Shown: piece after piece, positions 46,201 through 53,144 of the stretch
Numbering within the stretch: position 1 is the first letter of the stretch
Layout: every line of letters begins with the position of its first letter
Assembly (NCBI GenBank): GCA_963575745.1
Contig: CAUYUJ010003016.1
Span: 19,003 to 83,002 of the forward strand
Direction of reading: 5' to 3'
Origin: Prorocentrum cordatum
Lineage: Eukaryota > Sar > Dinophyceae > Prorocentrales > Prorocentraceae
Length of the DNA stretch: 64,000 nucleotides
Position numbers and translations under genes: made by a program
Notes under the pieces: generated by a model
The model's input: only the letters and a program-made list of their open reading frames with translations
Told to the model about the DNA's origin: nothing
The model's database searches: none

Positions 46201-46607
46201 CGCTGCGGGTAGCCCCGCAGGGTGACCACGTTCTCGATCGAGTTGCCGATTGGCATCTGGTGGAAGTCGGGAGTGAAGTGGCGCAGTGAAGTAGGAGAGA
46301 GCGTCTCGAGTTCGCGGGTTGCCCCGCTAGCTCGATCGCGGACTGGCTCCGCTCCTCGCAGAGCCGGCGCAACATGGTATTCCACCGTAGTAGTAGTCCA
46401 CCAAGTTGTGCCGTGGATTACAGGAATCAGAGCGAGAGCCAGCCACACGAGAGTGTAGCCAGCTCCGCTACCAAGTCGAAAACAAGCTGGTAAGCTTAGG
46501 TATGTGTTACGCTTTAAGCGTTGCCATATCCCAGGCTTTGGCTCATATCGCATGAGCAAGAGAGCAAGACGAAGCATGGGATCTGGAGTAAAGGATAGGA
46601 TGGGCAT
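40167..46607 (-). CDS. Giant Gag polyprotein with zinc knuckle and Tpt1-like domain
   Basis: About 2,146 codons from ATG 46607, which lies inside the 5' LTR (numbering below uses the TTG at 46613 as residue 1). Two hydrophobic segments (~52-67 and ~172-193) bracket a soluble loop. A capsid-like helical region (~205-420) starts after a TTPFREYV stretch. A basic Arg/Lys tract precedes a perfect zinc knuckle C629-x2-C632-x4-H637-x4-C642. Acidic and Pro/Ala-rich linkers full of hairpin repeats follow. A Tpt1/KptA-like domain occupies ~1605-1865. The tail is low complexity. Gag packages RNA into particles; the membrane segments and Tpt1 domain are not standard parts. Confidence 0.8.
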   Translation of the reverse strand: MPILSFTPDPMLRLALLLMRYEPKPGIWQRLKRNTYLSLPACFRLGSGAGYTLVWLALALIPVIHGTTWWTTTTVEYHVAPALRGAEPVRDRASGATRELETLSPTSLRHFTPDFHQMPIGNSIENVVTLRGYPQRGHLHPVPVRRLTATTPEPDKPQPKPITEAEMHMHWIKITIFGILWVIMGCAVGYMRQGMDDTRTTGPSWDPAGTTPFREYVREVHAWLNVTSGNMTPPQQAAALQRGLQGLARRIAMQVPSQIINYGVTVNGQPTDAVTYILYLLSTKFENLEDERQLNSGTALIDFRVERGERIDSVLARFEMARDEANSVGFVIPNFQILTLILFRALGVGASRAQHLLEPFNHQMPRTQADYDRLLTRMRNYGHVAERSPGNIAGIFTGHHSHAGVYATTAGSPAGPGEPNPWADPADMPNEATALLGQTGQASAEAAEANAWSNYSPGAAYTASPPSGTTLWGQAESSAQGSQPPSPFESGTDTDTSSDDEHNGIVSAGNDYPADDTHLSEQQRAEAAFMAYRKSKRRWRRFMKKPVRKVRRAVRRHFKRYGKGRGKGGRRRRMHGRGITAFLTSLTDIAFEEVLIGGKGRGHRRTSGKGKGRRGNPRDASGNTMKCHTCGSTEHLRDQCPKGKGKGSVHLAQNSFMDDIDYIDYEFYVNPEAAPAAGSSTYYVMARYAEATVALEDYAVTLFDEFHGWDEVDEVAFNAWFGLPAGPPAGDEVSEAETVPATEEELTAALAPQVIGTPLLPDLSRAGSEAGDADDEMRGHPAYSDSEEAEDDYKDMLQEQVAEAIRLLSAPAHQQITMNDLLSRPGAARLRPYLDSDMSAPQMLTALQALAGSPAEVTPAATAGPPAWSMDVFMQGCDQIDLNDLTMEQLNDIGYFRSPYQHVFMVQDSSEDSEDMRYAKRDRRPSPPRDSEHDDQRPMERGSASAGPARRRSRSAPRRPTHDASGYPYSTEHSVGVSAQHVPDWYINWYPGYSMDVIRHWYSKEYCTKRDETGVIIRTKGGKTKTPEAWDKRAKKQEIINDRKTYRKQVCQCEPFKGHMRSCPMDRPSRSPHHGETPWNWSHGDDAGNVHDPNKEVPGGGKRITEADRVPMTEEVANIVRENWVQLPNDHRLKEWNRRFHKEAGSPAGSSKEAGSPADAAPAAGSADDDWIAVASAAGSAAGTDHTELNEEWAAEDGSENPFPDGCACWYYSSSAQKWFCTRVIHRHENGKYKLAIKGTADIDQMRQVIHDHGQPEGPPRDPPGPQPGKGSRPPPRPEADSSSSPTPAKRHPSKSPEGTQGRAKARGIAKTDDPEPVDPPGLSVTERRKAFAGPSTPMPPATQGDVKDEARNQPKAAFRGDWTPTLHQPRLAPRPGSARMKAQPKPEAGMRSVRAEAAAKAKEDKGSAGPPAKAAPAAAAGTPAEGTLSREERFRVLKEFGDRQKLTDDAVADQGHPNPGAESSAGAASSAAGSAGPPVKAPPAALAGPPARGQPVMSVLRNIPLGAIEYWQGIEGKGPKRTINPRVTRDDTDRYEVINCPDRRNFECRNDWEREQQTVGNMLRDRPPLRVAQHKAELLKVMERFGMDPTLPREGQMTKVSIWFSTALRHSPYWKDGFSRHFEKISTFDPYDGWVVVDDLLTNWTENDQWKGYREMHEVLIKGRPHTSYVYWVLLNCCEMIDHHGMQKGRLQMKCVEDSMLLPPRFRPKARRPQYFIRATNGHSSPGIHCPESLYKPITTWMKEPDDPVYFIHGTQWEYVKDILANGLSCLAQDNPKRKGGRQFVHGCPYLPGDPRIQSGIRPDSEVLIFCSINKMLSSGFSLWRSANDIVMTRGHDGRIPPDHILQIVSIAKYRVGEAWSNPLAYDKSRRRGQPADRIRTDDYLPLKMCDRTLGVMEDHAMYLKGWTKTDGRPFNLVMTEQDVAPRPYDTQTVLMMNAQEDEVMPEAGPPAGAGTPAVDTSDGSWQQVVTPVATVASPLRPDQQTWVQALNSYLTPADVSGLTDQLYRADPWAVHTGIQDAQQRNLRTPAGPPGVLGPQPQRPPQQAGGARFVPMGGSDGGSPFRTPPSETSENSLWQRLQAIRGNPALAAALQATTPFGTPRGSEGGVAAGTPAERTPAESPAHAGPPADGQQGQTMNVGQPT
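41020..41801 (-). other. Tpt1/KptA-like RNA 2'-phosphotransferase domain within Gag
   Basis: R1612-H1613 (STALRHSP), R1721 (FIRATNGHSS), H1756-G-T (YFIHGTQW) and R1805 (SGIRPDSEV) match the Arg-His-Arg-Arg active-site set and the IRA-x-x-GHS and HGT motifs of Tpt1. They are followed by LIFCSINKMLSSGF, RSANDIVMTRG and G-x-IPP, as in the family C-lobe. Tpt1 uses NAD+ to remove internal 2'-phosphates left at tRNA splice junctions, and some members ADP-ribosylate RNA or DNA ends. The gap between R1613 and R1721 is larger than usual, implying an insertion. All signature residues being kept suggests selection for activity (inference). Confidence 0.8.
42133..42182. repeat. Hairpin array with decayed members
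   Basis: An intact unit at 42133 is followed at +18 and +36 by GCAGC-TGGC-GGCGC and ACGGG-TGGC-CCAGC, which have lost pairing. It shows the 18-nt phasing outliving the sequence. A similar triplet is at 42334, 42352 (decayed) and 42370. Confidence 0.8.
43117..43178. repeat. Hairpin array, three units
   Basis: Units at 43117 (GCGGC-TGGC-GCCGC), 43135 and 43165 (both GCGGG-TGAC-CCCGC). Spacing 18 and 30 nt. They lie in a Ser/Asp/Ala-rich Gag linker. Confidence 0.85.
44687..44731 (-). other. CCHC zinc knuckle of Gag
   Basis: C629, C632, H637, C642 in exact C-x2-C-x4-H-x4-C spacing, preceded by Arg/Gly/Lys-rich text (44740-45000). This is the nucleocapsid RNA-binding signature of retroviral and copia Gag. 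Confidence 0.9.
46459..46473 (-). other. Primer binding site of copia element
   Basis: Directly inside the 5' LTR the sense strand reads TGGTAGCGGAGCTGG. TGG pairs with a tRNA CCA end, and TGGTA-x-C-x-GAGC resembles PBSs that pair with initiator Met tRNA. The match to a dinoflagellate tRNA cannot be checked here. Confidence 0.65.
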
Positions 46608-46758
46608 CGTCAATGGAAAAGGTATTTTCCGATCTCTGATGCAAGTCGTGCGCCTCGGTGAGGCACAATCACATATTTGGCCGGGCCCGGCTTGAGCCAG
46701 GCACGGCAGCGGTACATGCTCGATTTATACCTCGCTTTTAACCTTCTCCGTTTAAAGT
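46474..46758 (-). repeat. 5' LTR of copia element
   Basis: Matches 30444-30728 over 285 bp with one difference. Gag's first ATG (46605-46607) lies inside it and the frame runs through the LTR end and PBS. Confidence 0.93.
46721..46731 (-). promoter_or_regulatory. TATA-like box in 5' LTR
   Basis: Sense strand GGTATAAATCG about 30 nt from the LTR's outer end. A start site about 30 nt further would place the Gag ATG some 90 nt into the transcript. Dinoflagellate genes rarely use TATA, so this may be element-specific. U3 would be unusually short. Confidence 0.4.
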
Positions 46759-46763
46759 CACAG
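46759..46763 (+). repeat. Target site duplication CACAG, right
   Basis: Partner of 30439-30443. Confidence 0.8.
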
Positions 46764-47205
46764 AGCCTCCCCACGAGGCCGCCGAGAGTCCCAAATCCTT
46801 CCAACACCTAAGGACAATCAATGTTTGTTTGCCTTCTCGCAGTTTTGCATTCGATGACCTTCCGAGGCCTCAAGATGGCTCCAAGAGAGGCCCAAGAGAG
46901 CCCCAATACGCCCCCAAGAGAGCTCCAAGTGGGGTCCAAGAGGCGATTTGTGGGGCTCCCGAGGGGGGAACGTAATCAGAGCTCCCCCCCCTTTTTGAAC
47001 GATCTCCTCCAAGATAGCCCCGAGGGCGCTCCCAAGGCTCCCAAGAGCGCCTCAAGGGGGCCCCAAGAGGCGCCCAGGAAGCCCCAAGAGGCGCCCAAAG
47101 GCCTCCAAGCGGCTGCCAAGAGACCCCCAAGAGGCTCCCTGAGGCACCCAAGACGATCCAAGAGGCCCCCAGGACCGCCAAGAGGCCCCCGAGAGCGAGG
47201 GACCC
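46764..47205 (+). repeat. CCAAGAGGCC-family tract, right flank of the copia insertion
   Basis: Continuation of the left-flank tract, with CCCCAAGAGGCGCCC-type words. No gene. Confidence 0.75.
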
Positions 47206-48470
47206 TGCCTCCGCGTGCTGCCCACTCCCCTGATCGAGGCAACTCGTCTGGGCATCGTCTCTGGATGGGCTGGTGGGGTCACTCGAAGCGTCTGGAATTC
47301 CTAGATTCCCAATCGCTAACAGGACTGGACGGACTGGATGTGGCTGGCAGTCTGGCGTGACGGCCGCCCCTGGACAGAGGCACCGAGGTGGATTTGAAAG
47401 TTGGAGGGGGGCTCTTAGGAGCCCGTTTGAAACTATGTGGGGATGATTTGGACGCCCTCCTGGGGCCTCTCCTGGAGCGCTGTTGGGGTGCTGTTGGGGC
47501 TTGTTAGGGTCGGGCGAGCCTTCCTGGGGCCGCCTCGTGACCAGCGTGGCGACCAGAGGCCAGTCTGATGGGGACTGCTGTGGACCAGCCGCTCGGTGCG
47601 TTTTGATTGCTCTCGCCGTGTGGCGCCGCGACAGCAGCACAGAGAGCGGCGCGGCAACTGTGCCAGTGCGCCCTCGGCGACAGGTCCAGCACGAAATTAA
47701 CTGGCCCGCCAGGCACCCCTTTTGGTGCGCTAGCGCGCTAAGCACCTGGCGAAGGCCAAAGCGGTAGGCGCCATTCGGAAGCGGCGTGCACCGGGCGCAC
47801 TCAGCACATCTATGTATCAATATGCCGCATAACGTAGCCCTGATCTGTACATGTGAAAAACTGCGAGCCGCCAGGTATCCAGCATCCAACACCAAATGTG
47901 GCTATCGCGGGCTGCCATTCGCCCTTCGCTCCTTGGCCGCCCGCTCTGGTGCCCACAACGCTGCTGAAGCGGGGGCATGAACCAGAACAGCCTGAAGCCA
48001 AATGCCTCGACAACAACGAACAAATCATAGAAGGCACCTTCAGGACAAGAACCTCCCGTTCCCTGCGAGAAATTTGGGGCGATCCCGTTACTATGTCAAG
48101 GAACGGTCGTGAAAGACAAGATCCCAGCCCCCTCAGAGGACCCTCAACGGGGCGAAACTGTCAGAAAACATTCTGGGGTCCATGTGATCGAAAGCCTCCG
48201 AGGACCGCATGTCAGGGGGCAGAGAGGGTCAGCGATAAGGGCGAGGACGAGGAGCACAGGGGAGGAAGGGCTCAGGCTCCAGAGATTTGGTCAAAGAAAG
48301 TCAAAGCAGTAAGCAAAGAAAGGGCATGGTTCGTCGGAGAGGAGAGATTTGCACATGTACGGAGGGCGCCAGATCCACAGGTAGCTGGCGACAGAGCACA
48401 CACACCAAAAGAGAACAAGGCGTACCCAGTCAGAGCACTCCTGTGCCAATATCATGGCGCTCCAATTACG
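47206..48470. other. No gene recognised
   Basis: Mixed-composition sequence with overlapping medium ORFs on both strands, none with motifs. No repeat family identified. Confidence 0.4.
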
Positions 48471-48472
48471 CG

Positions 48473-48560
48473 GGAGGAGGAGGAGCAGCAGCAGCAGCAG
48501 CAGGATGAGGGCAAAAGCGGAGAAGGAGGAGGAGGAGGAGGAGGACAAGGAGTGGGAGGT
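48473..48560 (+). repeat. (GGA/GCA)n purine-rich triplet tract
   Basis: GGAGGAGGAGCAGCAGCAG then GGAGGAGGAGG. A CT-rich tract follows at 48730-48812. 48836-49070 is open but not recognisable. Confidence 0.85.
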
Positions 48561-49076
48561 GGATGGGGAAGAGAAGGATACCGACAGGGGGGGGCGTCGA
48601 GTCAGGAGGCGCTAGCGCTCTGCCCAAGTCCCGGGCTCGTCGCCGTCGGGGTCCAGCGCCCCGGCGAGCCCGGAGAAGCCCTCTATGAGAGAGTCCTCTG
48701 CTGCCTCGAGGGCCGCATTCGCCTGGCGCGTGCACGCCCTCCCTCCCCTCTCTCATCCCCTCTCTCCTCCCTCTCCCTCCTCCCTCTCCCTTCTCCCTTT
48801 CAAGCGAACCAGCGAGCGCCCGAGAAGAGCGGCCATGGCGGCGCCGCCTCCAGCGCAAGGCCTCCGCAGGTGCGTGGCCGTCAGGCCCCCCCCCGTCCCG
48901 TGCGCCATCGACGGCAAGGGTAAGCCAGTCGTGAAGATCGCTGAGGCCCGATCGGTTGCACGGTCTGCTCCGTCGATCCTCGCCCCTCCTCCCTAGGAGG
49001 GTCCTCCGCTTGGCCCTCCCACCTCTTACATGTTACATCCCGCATTCTTCTATACCACCTTTCGATTTCCCACATC

Positions 49077-49394
49077 TTGCGATGGCTAGTACGAGCGCGC
49101 AGGTGGCAGGGACACCAGTTCGAGGAGTGCTGGATCGCGACGTTCGCCAACGTCTGTTCAGCCCGCAACGTGACGTGGACGATCTGCCCACAGGTACGGA
49201 GGTTCATCATTGCACCGGCGGGCGCTCGCCCACCAGCGCGCCATGAGATCGCGAAGCTGCTTAGGGGGGAGGTGCAGCCACTGCGGACGGCAATGACCAA
49301 CCTCGAGAACCAAGTCACGCATCTGAGCGGGGCGCTTGGGACGAGGATACGCTCAGCTGAAAAGCGGATCGGGAATGCGGAGGACAAAATGGAG
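49077..49394 (+). pseudogene. LINE A ORF1, N-terminal part (interrupted)
   Basis: An open frame with a Cys/Trp/Asn pattern at the start that may be a worn RanBP2-type finger (CSARN then CPQ). Then comes a coiled coil (LRTAMTNLENQVTHLSGALG and onward). It is cut at AEDKME and resumes at 53129 in the same frame after LINE B. ORF1 of LINEs binds RNA as a coiled-coil multimer. The start is uncertain: the listed frame begins with TTG. Confidence 0.5.
49379..49394 (+). repeat. LINE B target site duplication, left
   Basis: GGAGGACAAAATGGAG, matching 53129-53144 at 15 of 16 bases. Confidence 0.75.
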
Positions 49395-49537
49395 CACGCG
49401 TCACCTGGGGAGGCGCGATCCGTTACATATGGAGGGCAACACGCGCGGCGCCGCGGGCCTGGTGCAACTGGGAATCGGTAGCGACAACCGCTGAGCCCAG
49501 GCGGGGCCGAAACTTGTGGTAAACGTGAAAAATCAAA

Positions 49538-50458
49538 CTAGGGCCAGATGAGCCCGGTGCCATCCGACTTCCCCGTCCGCGAAGTCCCGAGGATCCCCCA
49601 ACCCCAAACGCATGAGAGGCTCTGGAGGAGGAGGGGGTCCGAGCAGGTCGGTGGCGGCCCAGAGCCTCGGGCACAAGGGGTAGCGCGGAAAGGCGCCAGG
49701 GCGATCAACGCATCCGAACTTGCGCGCGCTCTGGGGGAGGGGGGTATCTTAACTCTCCCGCTGGTGATCCACGCGCCAGCCAACGATATGATGTGAGGCC
49801 AGGCGTGAGACGGCGGAACTCTGCTGTGATGGGCCTTGAGACGCTGCCATCGGCGAAAGAAGATGGGGGCAGAAGGGCAGGGGCCCCCGCGAAAGTAGGA
49901 GCGGAATCGTCGACCGAGGAGCGCAGGCATGCCACCAGGTAGCATTTGGGAGCGAAGAAAAGCAGAGAAGAGAGCTTGCCACGCAACCGGCTTGCGACGA
50001 CGTCTCCTTTCCTGCGCACGAGCCAGCGCGAACGCATGAGCTCGCCTGATGACCGGGAAAGCGAGAAAGAGCAGGGGGGGCGATCGGACAGGAGGAGCGG
50101 CAACTTCAGCCGAGAGGGGGCTAAGAAAGAGGGAGGACTCAGGGGCAGGATCGAAGAGCGAAGCATATCGCTGTGCAGTGCTGAATCGCGCGCGCCAGCG
50201 CGGAGCGCACCGGCGGCCTCGGAACGCCTGAACTGCGGGCGCCTCCGCGAAGGCTCTAGCGCGAAGCTCCGACCAACAACCCCCCCACCCTCTGAACGTC
50301 CGACCCGCCGCCCTCCAAATCGCAGCGATACTCATGGCTCGCAGTGGCTCGGGCACGCGGAGCCACCGGAGAGACAACAGCTCCGCGAGAGAGAAACTAG
50401 ATGGCGGCAGACGCAAGAGTTTGCGCAGCGTGAGCAGTTCTCTCTGGAGAAGGGTCAA
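49538..50458 (-). pseudogene. LINE B ORF2 C-terminal region
   Basis: An Arg/Ala/Leu-rich frame following the RT palm on the same strand, with no finger I can identify. Assigned by position and a continuous open frame of 306 codons. Low information content. Confidence 0.4.
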
Positions 50459-50581
50459 AGGGAGAAAGAAGAACGGGCAGAAGTAGGAAAAACACGGGAT
50501 AATGAGGATGCTATAGAGCCGCAGGCACTCCCCCGCAGGCGCGCGGGTCGCCGCTACCGCGCGGCCGCGTGACCACCATTT

Positions 50582-51037
50582 CTAGCCACTCGCAAGGGGT
50601 TGATCTCCACCTGTGGCGCCTGGGCCGAGCATGAAACCAAGGTGTCGACAAGAGCTGCAGATAGTGAGCTCCGCCCACATGGGCAGGCGCGAACGAATCG
50701 TTTCACGAGGGACTTCGATCTCCCCTGGGTCCAAAATCGCCCACGTGGGAACCAGGCAGCATTTCTTTGGCTGAAGCCCATGCATCGCCAATTCCGCCGC
50801 TGCCCGAAAGGGCAGTTCGATGAGGGGAAGGAGCGAGAGAGAGGGAAGAGAGACGCCGACGTCGTCAGCACGCGCACCAGCAGCGGCGGTGAGAGCAGGA
50901 GAGGGGAACACCTGGCTAACGCGCTGGCCTGTCGATCCCCGGGGGGGCGCAGCCGGGGCCATCACCTCCGAGGCAGCCTCGCGCGATTGCGCTAGGTGGC
51001 GGACCAGCGGGCCCGCCCCCAAAGCCCACAAAGTCAC
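50582..51037 (-). pseudogene. LINE B RT palm, motif C part
   Basis: RADDVGVSL at 50861-50866 (the two Asp codons) is motif C with Arg for Tyr. AELAMHGLQPKKCCLVP follows as the post-palm helix and CRHLGFMLGPG as the thumb strand. It lies in a different frame from motif A. Confidence 0.7.
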
Positions 51038-51053
51038 AGACAGAGGGCATCCC

Positions 51054-51326
51054 TCAGAGGCGCCGCGGGAAATCCCAAAAAAGACGGACCCGCTGTGAAC
51101 CCACGCTTAAATGCCCGACCGATCCCTCGGACAGAGCTCCCGGCGCATTGAAGTAGCCTCGGGGGAGTCCGAACCTACGAAGCACCGCGCGGAGCCATTG
51201 TTGAGACATGCTCGGGAAAGCAGCTCGGAAATCAAAGGAAACGAAACGCGGCCGCCGTTCACTGGCATCGTCGCCAAAACTGGTCAGCCTAGCTTCAGCG
51301 TCAAAATCTATAATGTGATTCCCCAA
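51054..51326 (-). pseudogene. LINE B RT palm, motif A part
   Basis: RFVSFDFRAAFPSMSQQWL contains motif A; its first Asp codon is at 51231-51233 and FRAAFPS matches the D-x4-F pattern. The frame ends at 51054 before motif B, which lies in another frame or is lost. Confidence 0.75.
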
Positions 51327-51561
51327 ATTGCGACCTCCAATGAAGCCTTGCTGGGCCCTATGGACACGTGCTCTGGCTACTGCGCCCAGGTGTACGTTGA
51401 CGGTTTGGGCAAGAGCTTTACTGTCGGGGTTCTTTTAAAGTTAACGGCCTGAGCGAGGCCGCATCGCGGATGCAGTCAATGAGATCTCGTCAATCTTCAC
51501 CTTTCGGGATGAAAACAAAATTCGACTGATTCAAACCTTCGACAAGGCCCCCGCCTGAAAA

Positions 51562-52680
51562 TCACCGCAACAACACATCGTAGAGGATCTCAGCTGCCAC
51601 TGGCACGGCTTTCCACGCGGCGCACGGCAAACGATCGGGGCCAGGGGAGGAGGCCCGTCCTCGGCGCAGAGCTCGGGCAAGGTCCTCGGGAGTGAGGAAA
51701 GGAATGTCAAGTGGTGAAAAAGAAGGGAGGCGCTGGTCAAGATATTCAGCAATGGCCTGGTCGCTGCCAGAGGCAGCTGCGAAGACGGGCTCCCAATGCT
51801 CGCGGATCGCATTGGCCATGCCGGCTAGGCTCCTGATGATCGCGCCGTCTGCCGGCTGATCGTGCTTGAAGCCATTCAAGACGAGCCTTGGCCATCTCAG
51901 GAACGCCAGCTGGGGAGTCATCACCTTGTGATTGCTGTCGGCGACGGCGTCCAGCGCGAACTGCGCGCTGTCCGATCGCGTCGAAGCAGCGCTGGTTGCA
52001 GTCCATCGCACGGTTCCTGAAGGCACCCCATCAGCGATGCAGATGACGCCGCTGTCCGTGAAGGCCAAATAGAGACGAGCGACAGCAGAGGAGCCATGAA
52101 GACGATGGGCAAGCCGCGCGTCTTGGCGCCAGACAGCTCGAGCTGCCAAGCGAAGCGCCAACCGCTCCGTCTCGAGCTGGTCCACATCGGTCTGGGTAAG
52201 AGAAAAGGAAAATCTGGATTTGGGAAATGCGTTTCGCTTCCCCTTTCCGCGCGCGCCACGAGCAGGTTGAGCGCCGTCAGGTGGAAGACCCCGTTGCAGT
52301 TGCCCTCTGGTGAGGCCAGCCGCCACGCGCATCAGAACCTTGATATTCTGCCGCCGCTGCTGCGCATCAAGGTCATCCAAGCCAGCGCAGTCAATGCGCG
52401 TCTGAAAAATCCCCTTAGACCTCACATTGCGAAACAAGCAGGCCGGGATACTCCGAAGCTCAGGTGGCGGGGGGCGCCGGGGCTGAAGATGAAGAACGAC
52501 GGTGGCGTGATCCGAAAGCGCGAAGTCACTCAGCTTGTCGGCCTCCTGCAGGATGTTAATCGAGATGTCGCAATCCGTCGCGCAGTGCGTGCTCAGCGGG
52601 ATGAAGAAGCGATCGATGGTGTTAAGCGCGTGCGAGGATCTGTCGAAGTGGGTCGGCAGGGGGCTCTCGATCTCCAGCAT
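51562..52680 (-). pseudogene. LINE B endonuclease C-terminus and RT fingers
   Basis: IDRFFIPLS then LSDHATVVLHL (SDH codons near 52507-52515) matches the end of an AP-type endonuclease. About 330 residues later, LTPEDLARALRRGRASSPGPDRLP matches the LINE RT entry motif (K-x-P-G-P-D). A linker with a basic tract lies between. This is the longest intact stretch of LINE B. Confidence 0.75.
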
Positions 52681-52773
52681 GCCACCACCGAAGAGACATT
52701 TCCAGAACGGCTCTGACTGAGTGACCCTGCCACCTTGTGAACGCCGCGCTTGCCGTTGATGAAGGAGAATGAG

Positions 52774-53085
52774 TTATTGATTCGTGTAGTTGCTCACGTT
52801 GAAGTCGCCAGCATGGATCGCCAGCCTGGCCAGCTCGTTCTGTCGTGCCCAATCAAGATTCCGCATCCAAGCCTGACGGATCGCCGCCCGAGCAGTCAAG
52901 TCGATGCCGTACTTGTGGTGGTTGATGACCCTGATCGCGTGGCCATCGCAGTTGGTGATCTCGACCATGTGAATCCGTCCAAGGACGAGAACAGTGTGCG
53001 ATAACTGTGGCTGAAGGTGAGCAGGGAGCTGTCGTACATGAGAAGGGGCATGCCACGGCGCGATGATAGCAACTCCACCAGTGCG
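52774..53085 (-). pseudogene. LINE B endonuclease N-terminal half
   Basis: GGVAII-type text near 53070, then MVEITNCDGHAIRVINHHKYG and HAGDFNV match the exo-endo-phosphatase fold (the N-x-H and G-D-F-N motifs). The frame breaks at 52774 before joining the 52680 segment. Confidence 0.7.
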
Positions 53086-53128
53086 GTGATCAACTTCATC
53101 CGAGGCAGGCTCGCCGTCAGCCTGCGCA

Positions 53129-53144
53129 GGAGGACAAACTGGAG
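53129..53144 (+). repeat. LINE B target site duplication, right
   Basis: GGAGGACAAACTGGAG, partner of 49379-49394. Confidence 0.75.

Larger units (their letters stand above)
30820..46352. repeat. Dispersed 14-15 nt hairpin repeat family GCGGN-TGNC-N'CCGC (about 45 copies)
   Basis: Consensus GCGGGTGGCCCCGC: 5-bp stem and 4-nt loop. Starts seen: 30820, 30839, 30872, 33497, 34904, 34922, 34940, 34958, 36053, 36293, 37484, 37534, 37598, 37841, 37865, 37889, 38942, 38960, 38978, 39089, 39542, 39560, 40213, 40231, 40258, 40732, 40750, 40978, 42133, 42211, 42334, 42370, 43117, 43135, 43165, 43756, 44008, 44044, 44264, 44422, 45172, 45367, 46205, 46314, 46338. Stem position 5 occurs as G:C, A:T or C:G and position 4 as G:C or A:T, always paired except one G-T. 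Loops vary (TGGC, TGTC, TGAC, TTGC, TTTC, TAGC). None lies in the LTRs. Confidence 0.9.
30444..46758 (-). mobile_element. Complete 16.3-kb Ty1/copia-type LTR retrotransposon
   Basis: Two 285-bp LTRs differing at one position seen by eye (30705 vs 46735) bracket Gag, protease, integrase, RT and RNase H in copia order on the minus strand. A 5-bp target duplication flanks it and a PBS beginning TGG abuts the 5' LTR. At 16.3 kb it is about three times the size of a typical copia element. The extra length is an enlarged Gag with a Tpt1-like domain, a RING/protease ORF and a methyltransferase-like region. Near-identical LTRs indicate recent insertion. The coding region is nonetheless split at four points, so autonomy is uncertain. 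Confidence 0.93.
49395..53128 (-). mobile_element. LINE (B), minus strand, nested in LINE A ORF1
   Basis: Endonuclease, RT palm and C-terminal remnants run from 53.1 to 49.5 kb on minus. The element is bracketed by a 16-bp duplication of LINE A coding sequence. It starts at the endonuclease, so ORF1 is missing (5' truncation). No poly-A is visible at its 3' end. Frames change at least three times. Confidence 0.75.

Noticed and set aside
40167-46613. AGPPA-type hexapeptides as a purely protein-level repeat
   Set aside because: The same DNA hairpin also occurs in other phases and over a stop codon, so the peptide is a by-product of the DNA unit.
48685-48996. Possible first exon with MAAPPPAQGLRR start and GTAAGC donor
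   Set aside because: No downstream exon or conserved domain is visible, and the GC-rich context makes chance ORFs likely.
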